Source of the DNA: Cinnamomum chago | Lineage: Eukaryota > Streptophyta > Magnoliopsida > Laurales > Lauraceae | NCBI GenBank assembly: GCA_038049695.1 | Contig: CP142451.1 | Span: 41,923,001 to 41,987,000, forward strand | Direction of reading: 5' to 3' | DNA: 64,000 nt | Shown: positions 57,113-64,000 of the stretch, one piece after another | How positions within the stretch are numbered: position 1 is the first letter of the stretch | How the letters are laid out: every line of letters begins with the position of its first letter | The notes under the pieces: generated by a model | The model's input: only the letters and a program-made list of their open reading frames with translations | Told to the model about the DNA's origin: nothing | Databases searched by the model: none | Made by a program: the position numbers and the translations under genes

Positions 57113-58847
57113 GTGACGGAGTTTGTTTTCTTATATTTGAAAAAACTTTATTCATCTAATTAAAATTTTCTAATTTATATTTTTTTGTTGAAGCATTTGA
57201 GGGATATCATTAATGGACGTGCAGAACATTATATTACATTGTATTGTTAACATTATTGTACGACATGCAACATGATTAAGATTAGGACCAGCCACATCTT
57301 AATTGATGTTAAGGAATTAAGGACATTGGAAAAAATAGTGAAAAACTGAAAATCACTCAATATAGATAATTAAATACAAATAAACTCGAGAAAAATGCAA
57401 TATTAAAATATGAGTATGTGGGGTCACCTCAATATAAGGAGTGTAATTTGGTATTTAAACCTCACCATCGTAGCATTTGGGGACCAAATCAAGACCTTAC
57501 TTTTCATTAAAGGCTTTTTTGTTTTCTTTTTTTTTTTTTTTTTTCCTCACCACACTGATAATATGCTTTTATCCACAAAATTATCTCTTTCCAATTTGTC
57601 ATGCACACATCATCATAATTACACTTTTCTTTAAAAAAATGATTAGGGAATGTTAAAATTTTAATTTGTTTAGAAATTATATTTATAGAGACTATTAACT
57701 TAAGTGATTTGTGTTAGGGCTGACATAAATTGGCACATCTTTGATTTTATGTGGGTGATCCTATTCACTTGTGAGATTCCTCTTTAGTGTGTAATTTTGT
57801 TTTTCTTAAGATTAAGATAAATTATTTAATTATTATATGTTAAAAGATGCTTTTTATATATCTAACCAAATAAAATTTTGATGCCTTTTCTATTAAAAAG
57901 TAAGTGCAAAAGTTGAGCCAGCCAAAATATATAACTGCCTCTTTTAAACACCTGCTTTGAAAAAGTGGTTTCTTTTTTAAAAAACTACATATATAAAATC
58001 ACAACTGGCTTTGAATAAGTTTAACCAAACAAATCCTTAATCAACATTTAAGTAAAAATAAGGACTTATATTAATAATTAATTTCTTTCTTCCTTACATC
58101 TTATTCAATATATTCTGGTAAATAGTTATTCTCGTTTTGTTGAAGTAATATTTGAGCCACAAGTTATTCATTTGGGGAGGAGGTGTGGTTTATGTTGAGT
58201 GCAATGAATCACTTATATAAATCCAAACCATGAAAGATAAGTGCTCGTTTGGAAATTCTAATCTATTTGAAATAGAGTCAGATTCAATTAGGGACCTATT
58301 TGACAAGTCCTATATTTTTGAAATAGAGCTAATTCATACTAGCAAGAAAGGCACGTGCTAATCCCGGGCCCAAAAATAAAATAATAATTAAATTAAGCAC
58401 GGCAGTATAATTCATAATATAAAAATTATATACACCAAAAAAGAAAAATACAAAAATAAGAAGCTTATCAAAAGATCAAAAATAAGAAAAAAGAGAATAG
58501 CATGCGTGTTCGTATCTACATATTTATAACTACACATAATTAGTATATCAACAAAGTGATTACTAAAAATAGAATGCAAAGAAAAAAATATATATGAGTT
58601 ACAAAAACACAATGCATCTAAAGACGTGGGCTGGGTACCCAACCACATTAATTATGAGCCATGCCAACACTAATTGCCTGGAGTCAAACAACTTGCAGCA
58701 AAACTGCTGAAGCATCGGTAACTATCTATATTAGTAGCTGTGAATAAATAAGGACCCAAATAAGTGAAAAGAGAGAGCAGTTGAATGGATTTTTTTTTTC
58801 TGTAAAAGTTCAACAGATTAATATAATGCCCCATGGGCCATGAACTG
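57113..58847. other. AT-rich stretch without assignable features
   Basis: No credible ORF, terminal repeat or RNA gene on either strand; contains a T-run near 57525-57545. Short TTTGGAAATTC/AATAGAG words near 58250-58340 are repeated but not enough to define an element. Confidence 0.4.
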
Positions 58848-59118
58848 GAAGATCATCAATGTAATGCCCAAGATCCAATCACCATTGATATGTAAATGGA
58901 ACAAAATAAATACATAAAAAAGATGGGAGTGAAAGAAAATAATTTACCTTAAATCTTGCTATGATATGGAAGATAATAAATGTAGTGCCTATGATCTAAT
59001 CACCATTGATATGGAAGTGAAACAAAATAAATGCATAAAAATGATGGAAGTGAAAGAGAAAGATTTACCTTAAATCTTGTCCATGATATGGAAGGTCATT
59101 AATGTAGTGCCCAGGAAG
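58848..59118. repeat. Tandem repeat with period about 121 bp (2.2 units)
   Basis: Unit starts at 58848, 58969 and 59091 (GAAGATCATCAATGTA, GAAGATAATAAATGTA, GAAGGTCATTAATGTA). Each full unit contains AATCACCATTGATATG and ATTTACCTTAAATCTTG. Confidence 0.88.
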
Positions 59119-59920
59119 TCCTGATTTGAGAGATTCCAAAATCTAGATTAGATACTTACAAAATTTATCAAATCTAAATAGGTATGTAAGAAATTCTAAG
59201 CAAAAACTTTTGAAAATCTCATTTATAACATTGTTACACATAGCCCATACACATCATTCATGTTTTAGAAGTATTTTTATCACTCTTCTAATAACGTAAT
59301 AGAAAACCCTCAAATTCAAAGCCAATGGAATAATCAAGTTCCTAGTCAATTAAGAAAATTACTCAAAATCATCACAAGAAACCATAATTAAATGTCCAAG
59401 AATTTTTCTTGCTCATCCAAGAAGCAAAATCGAAATCCAGAGTAATGAGTCAATCAAGAAAGAACTTCATCATGATTTACCCAATGCTCAAATCCAAAAT
59501 AGAATTATTTGATCGATGACATTAGATCAAATCTTAAGGGGACGTTTGTTTTTTTCATTTACATATGTAATTGAATCACATGGGTAATGGATACACAAAA
59601 ATCATGTTTGTTTGGTGTGATTTTGATTCACATGTGTAAAATAGTTGTGTAAATGGTGTGAAAGATGGCCTTTTTTGTGCATTGCATTTTCACACCTCAA
59701 GAGGTGTGAAACACTTTCACACTGCACTGTTACTAGGCACTGTAGCACTCCGCCTTTTATTTTTTTATTTTTTTTTGGGCCCCACTTGTAACATCCGGAC
59801 CATTCATTCTCTTAAGAAGCCCAAACACGGTCATGTGTCCAATTTTCAACCGTTGATGATACATGGAGGTTGAGATATGATCAACATAATCACAGCCGTT
59901 TGATTAATCTATTGTTACTG

Positions 59921-62900
59921 TCGCGACCCCGGAACGGATCCCCGAGCCCGCGACGCAGCGTCGGATTTATAGATAGTTTATGTTTATAGTTTTCCCACAG
60001 GTTCCCGCGGTGAGGATTCCCAAAGACACGCGGAATCTGACTCACACGATCAAGTATGCGGAAGCGTATAGCAAAACACATCAAGATGAGCACCCACAAA
60101 ATATTTTAGTGCCATGACCAAGAATAACAAAACATAGTATCAAAGAAAGAAGCTAACATGGCATTCCCATTAGAATTCAAGTTATGAGACTAACACAAAA
60201 GTGAGTTAAGTTTTAGGTACAATCCATAGGAGGCCAACAGAGGCCAATACACTTCTCAAAAATAATCAAAATAAACCCCAAGACAAGTGATGACGAGACT
60301 CAAGAACCCGCCCGACGTCTAGATGACATCGCCGGGCTGCCACTCTCTCACAGGGGTTGGCTCACAAGCCTCCTCCTGATGCTCCTCCTCAAAGGTAACG
60401 TCTCCTGCACCTGGGCACCAACAACAAGGGTCAAACACGACGGTTTGGCAGGTAATCAATTTAGGTGAAAGCATGAAATAATAACGTTTAAGAAAACATA
60501 TAAGCAAATCCTTGATTTGAAATACTATACTGACTGAGATACTTTTGCAGAAATGTTTAACTGAGCAGAGATACTAAAACAACTAGCATGAGTACATAAT
60601 ATATCATGAATAGTTATCATCCACAAAGAGCCCATCCTTTCTCTATCATTTATATAATGAAAAGAGCAAGCACGCACGACAAGCACGATATACATAATAT
60701 AAGCACGACATGATTTCCCACAAAGACGGGAATTCCGGCCGCGGAACCGGACACGCACGATGTGTAATAAATACACGACCAGTCTGCAGACAGTCCACAT
60801 GTTTAAGGACCCCCAGACAGTGGATCAAACTGAAAGGGCAGTCCAAGCTCAGTGGTGTTACTTAATTCATGAATGCACAAAACACGCGAAACACTATCAA
60901 AACATGTCGAGACAAAAAGGGGGAAATCACTTGTCAAACACGATGAACACGACTAGCAAGGGCATAATTAATATGCATAACACGCTTAAGAAGTGATCCC
61001 CTTTTTCTTGAAACACATCTTCAAAACGAGCTTGTACTTAAACTTCAAAACAAGTACATGATGATATTCATTATATCGAGACCAAAGTACGAATACAAAG
61101 CCTATCAAGCTCATGCAAGGATCTTTGGTTGATCGTTGTGCAGCCGAAGCCCAGATGTTGGAATTAAAAATGGAATTGGTGCCCCAGAAGTTCAAGGACA
61201 TCTCGGGTTTCGAGTGCATAATATCAGACTAAAGGCCACTTAACATGTTCTAGTTTTCATTCTTGCAAAAACTCTTCAAAACAGGAAATCTGTCAAATTC
61301 GGTCACCTCGCGGTCAGGTGTCGGCTAGCCGAACTAAGGTCTAGCGGCTAGCCGCCAGCTGACCAACAGGCTGACCGCTGGAAGTCCAGGTCCAACGCAG
61401 CCCTCTGGGAAAGAAACCGAACTGACTGCGGTTAGCTTACGGTTAGCCGAACTGAGACTTGACGGTTAGCCGTAAGCTGACCGTAGGGCTGACCGCGGGA
61501 ACCCAGTTTAAAATGTGGCTCTCGGGAAAAGGAACCGACAAAGCGCGGTTGGCCAACGGTTGGCCGACATGGGGTATGGCGGCTAGCCGCTTGCTGACCG
61601 ACAAGCTGACCGTAATTCACTGTCGAAATGTCAGCTTCTAGAAAGGGAACCGCGGAGTTCGGTTGGCTCGCGGTTAGCCGCCAATGGGGATCTCGGCTAA
61701 CTGCCAGCTGACCGAAACTGCACGGGAATTGCAGCTGGGTTCAGATTTTCACATTTTTCTTCTTCCTTTCTTCTTGTTTCTCATTCCACTAGCACTCCCT
61801 GAGCCTACATGCTCTCCAAGGGACAAAACACATATTTTTCCCAACTTAAACATTCAATCCGAAGAAAACATGATCACGAAGCTTGTAACATATTCATGTG
61901 CAAACTTTCTAAAACAACAATAAAGCTTACAAAACACATGCACAATAGTCCTATAGAGATTACTTGCCTTGACCAATGGTAACAATCCTCCTCAAGCACT
62001 TCACTCAAGCTAATCCAAAGAACTACAAAAAACCCAAGAAAACCACACAAACTCACTCAAAATGGAAACAAAGAACCCATTTTAACAAAAGGGTTTGTAA
62101 ACATGAAAAACATGATATTTAAGGAACTAAAAGACTTTATGAAAAGCATGGTTTGAAGCTCTTACCTAGAGAAGGTCAAACAAGAAGGAATGAAGACAAT
62201 GTAGAGCTTGTTCCACAAGAAGCTCCAAGAAATTTGTACCAATAGGAAGCTTGCAAGGAGATGAAGAAGATGATGATTTTGGAATCCTTTTTGGAGCTCT
62301 CTAGCTAAAGCATGCAAGAGGAATGAAGAGGAAAAGAGAAAGGTTTTCCTTGCCCTAGGTTCAGAAATTGCAGAGATTTGGGTTTTTAGAATGAAAAGAG
62401 TAGAGAGGGGAAAGAGATGAGTTAACTTAAGACACTTGCAAGTAGGGCCCAAATGTCTTGAATTTGAAATGACCAAAACACGATCTTATGGACCTCGGAT
62501 GACTTCGACGAAGAAGGATAAAACGATCCTCGAAATATCTAGTTTCCAAAAAGTATATTTTTGACATGGTTTTGAGATCTCGAAAATTATGTCCAGATTT
62601 GTGCCTAAAAGACAATTTTACCCTCTTTGGGCCAAAACATGGGTTTTTGGGCTTCAAACATGAATGAGCTTAAACAAAAGTTGTAACACATAGGAAAATC
62701 ATTCAAATGAAATCAAAATCACAATCACACGGAAACCGATACGATCCTCCCAAGCTTACACGTGCACTCAGGCTTTCCTGAGCGTGTCAGACCAATACTA
62801 AACGTTCTCAAAATCCCCAAAGCTATGTCCAAGACTAAAACTCATTACTTCTAACCCAACGCCAACTAAACCCACTTAGGACTAAACACATACTAATCGC

Positions 62901-62935
62901 ACACTAATCGACTTGGTCTGGGTCGGTGTCTAACA
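59921..62935 (-). mobile_element. Solo LTR J (Tekay-like), inside K
   Basis: 3015 bp, TGTCGCGACCCC to GTGTCTAACA in plus reading, flanked by GTTAC at 59916-59920 and 62936-62940. It is close to C and B in layout and sequence. On the minus strand it keeps the donor-like AG/GTAAGA (62160-62167), an altered U3 inverted repeat (62502-62540) and a large palindrome cluster. Confidence 0.95.
61296..61715 (-). repeat. Inverted-repeat palindrome cluster in LTR J
   Basis: Four blocks of GGCTAGCC/GGTTAGCC-type arms around short loops, separated by AACCGA-type spacers. For example 61435-61449 and 61463-61477 are inverted arms matching at 13 of 15 positions with a 13-bp loop. Confidence 0.78.
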
Positions 62936-63419
62936 GTTACTAACATATAGCAGTCCGCCTTTTATGATTTTTTTATTTTTCTGGGACCCACCTGTAAAAT
63001 CAGGACCGTTCATATTCTTCAGAAGCTCGACCACGGCCATGTATCCAATTTCCAACCGTTGATGATGCATGGAGGTTGAGATATCATCAAACAATATACA
63101 ACCTATTGTTACTAACATACCCAGTCCGCCTTTTATGATTTTTTTAATGTTCTGGGCCCCACCTGTAAAATCAGGACCATTCATATTCTTCAGAAGCTCA
63201 AACACGATCATGTGTCCAATTTTCAACCATTGATGTTGCTTGGATGTTGAGATATCATCAAACAATCTACAACTTATTCATAGATTCACTTGTGAAATGT
63301 TATGCTAGTAACAAACAGTGGAATCTGATCCACATGTGAGTCATTTACATATGCAAATGACTCACATGTGGGTCATTTACACATGTGAATCACTTTCACA
63401 CGAAACAAACAACCCCTAA

Positions 63420-64000
63420 GATTTTGTAGAGATTAGGAATGCGTCTTCAAAGAAGAAAGGGTGGAGATGATCCCTACCAGATGTCACTTTAATTGAGGAG
63501 AAGGAGGATTAGAGATAGTGGAGAAGATTATATTTTAGGGACCTTAGGAATTCACCTCTCTCACCAATCTTTTATGGGCTGGAGTAGATAAGAGTATGAA
63601 GAGAGAGATAAGGAGATTGTTCTGGGCTTGAGATGAGGAGGAGATTTGAGTGAGAAGATATAGAAGGAAACATATAAAGGAGATTTTAAGGGAAGATTAA
63701 TAAGAATTTTTTAATAAATACCTTTCATTGTGGTAAGTGTTTTAGCATTTTTGGTAACAATAAAAATTGAAATCGAAATTGGAGTTCCAATTTTGCAATT
63801 GGACTCCAATCGGACTAGACGGGTTAGCCCGACCTGAGACTTAATAGGTGCGGGTTACAGGTTTGCAACCTAGTTTCAGATGCGGGTCAATCACGGGTTG
63901 GTGCTCCAAAAAGTGTGCTCGACCTCTAGCCGGTTGGCCTGATCCGATTTACCTCGACCCAACCCGTTTGCCAGGGTCAAACTAAATTAAATTGAATGAG
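63420..64000. other. Flank of element K without assignable gene
   Basis: Purine-rich sequence to about 63700, then a stretch (63800-63970) rich in GGGTTAGCCCGAC and CGACCCAACCCG words like those near hAT ends, but no boundary is visible before the window ends. Confidence 0.3.

Larger units (their letters stand above)
59538..63416. mobile_element. PIF/Harbinger-like non-autonomous element K, split by solo LTR J
   Basis: Terminal inverted repeats GGGGACGTTTGTTT (59538) and GGGGTTGTTTGTTT (other strand from 63416), with TAA on both sides (59535-59537 and 63417-63419), the duplication typical of PIF/Harbinger. Without J it is about 860 bp. Sub-terminal CACATGTG words recur at both ends. It also holds three tandem units of about 171-175 bp starting with AGTCCGCC or CACTCCGCC (59746, 62951, 63122). 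A transposase pseudogene of the same superfamily lies 2.4 kb upstream, but a link between them is only a guess. Confidence 0.72.

Noticed and set aside
1-64000. tRNA, rRNA or telomere-type repeats
   Set aside because: No cloverleaf-like tRNA sequence, rRNA segment or TTTAGGG array was recognised on either strand; the only tRNA-related sequences are primer sites.

Overview
The window is angiosperm (very probably eudicot or magnoliid) nuclear DNA made almost wholly of nested transposable elements. I found no convincing cellular protein-coding gene, tRNA or rRNA. The kingdom follows from the elements: a Ty3/gypsy chromovirus of Tekay/Del type, a gag-only LTR element whose primer site matches initiator tRNA-Met, and hAT-, Mutator- and PIF/Harbinger-type DNA transposons. 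The species cannot be named from sequence alone.

Layout. (1) 1-18433: a minus-strand Tekay-like element (B) runs off the left edge. Its gag is cut at 828 by an LTR of a second family, and its ~3 kb LTR is split by a complete but dead Tekay element (A, 2689-16189, target duplication TAATA). A's 5' LTR is itself split by a solo LTR (4301-6491, ATCCA); A's 3' LTR preserves the empty site. (2) 18434-22916: remnant of a Tat-like gypsy 3' end, split by solo LTR C (18633-21526, CTTCA). (3) 22917-38103: one old solo LTR (H, GGAAG) holding element D (24257-32925, ATGTT), which holds solo LTR F (25741-32062, TTCAA), which holds solo LTR E (26271-29379, GTCTG); a separate solo LTR G (34017-37149, AATAT) also sits in H. 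(4) 38198-53453: a hAT-type transposon containing a gag-only LTR element in the form LTR-internal-LTR-internal-LTR (38392-51536, one GTTTT duplication around all of it). (5) 53454-64000: AT-rich DNA with a Mutator-type MITE, another TIR element, copia debris, a PIF/Harbinger transposase pseudogene, and a Harbinger-like element K (59538-63416, TAA) split by solo LTR J (59921-62935, GTTAC).

Most interesting observations. The middle LTR of the gag-only array is a chimera of the outer two, which fixes an unequal crossover to about 156 bp. Related Tekay LTRs carry, at one conserved position, clusters of palindromic repeats whose sequence differs between copies (GGTCGACC, GCTCGAGC, GGCTAGCC, GGTTAACC). 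Seven Tekay LTR insertions (eight LTRs, counting both of A's) keep a consensus-like 5' splice donor about 250 bp after the TATA position, and element A has an acceptor-like site just before gag, which suggests a leader intron that would remove those clusters. A spaced inverted repeat TTCGACGA/TCGTCGAA is the best conserved U3 block.

How the parts work: only A carries a full gag-protease-RT-RNase H-integrase-chromodomain order, and it is dead (stops, a frameshift, a catalytic Glu to Lys change). The other Tekay copies are solo LTRs, so LTR-LTR recombination has been the dominant removal process here.
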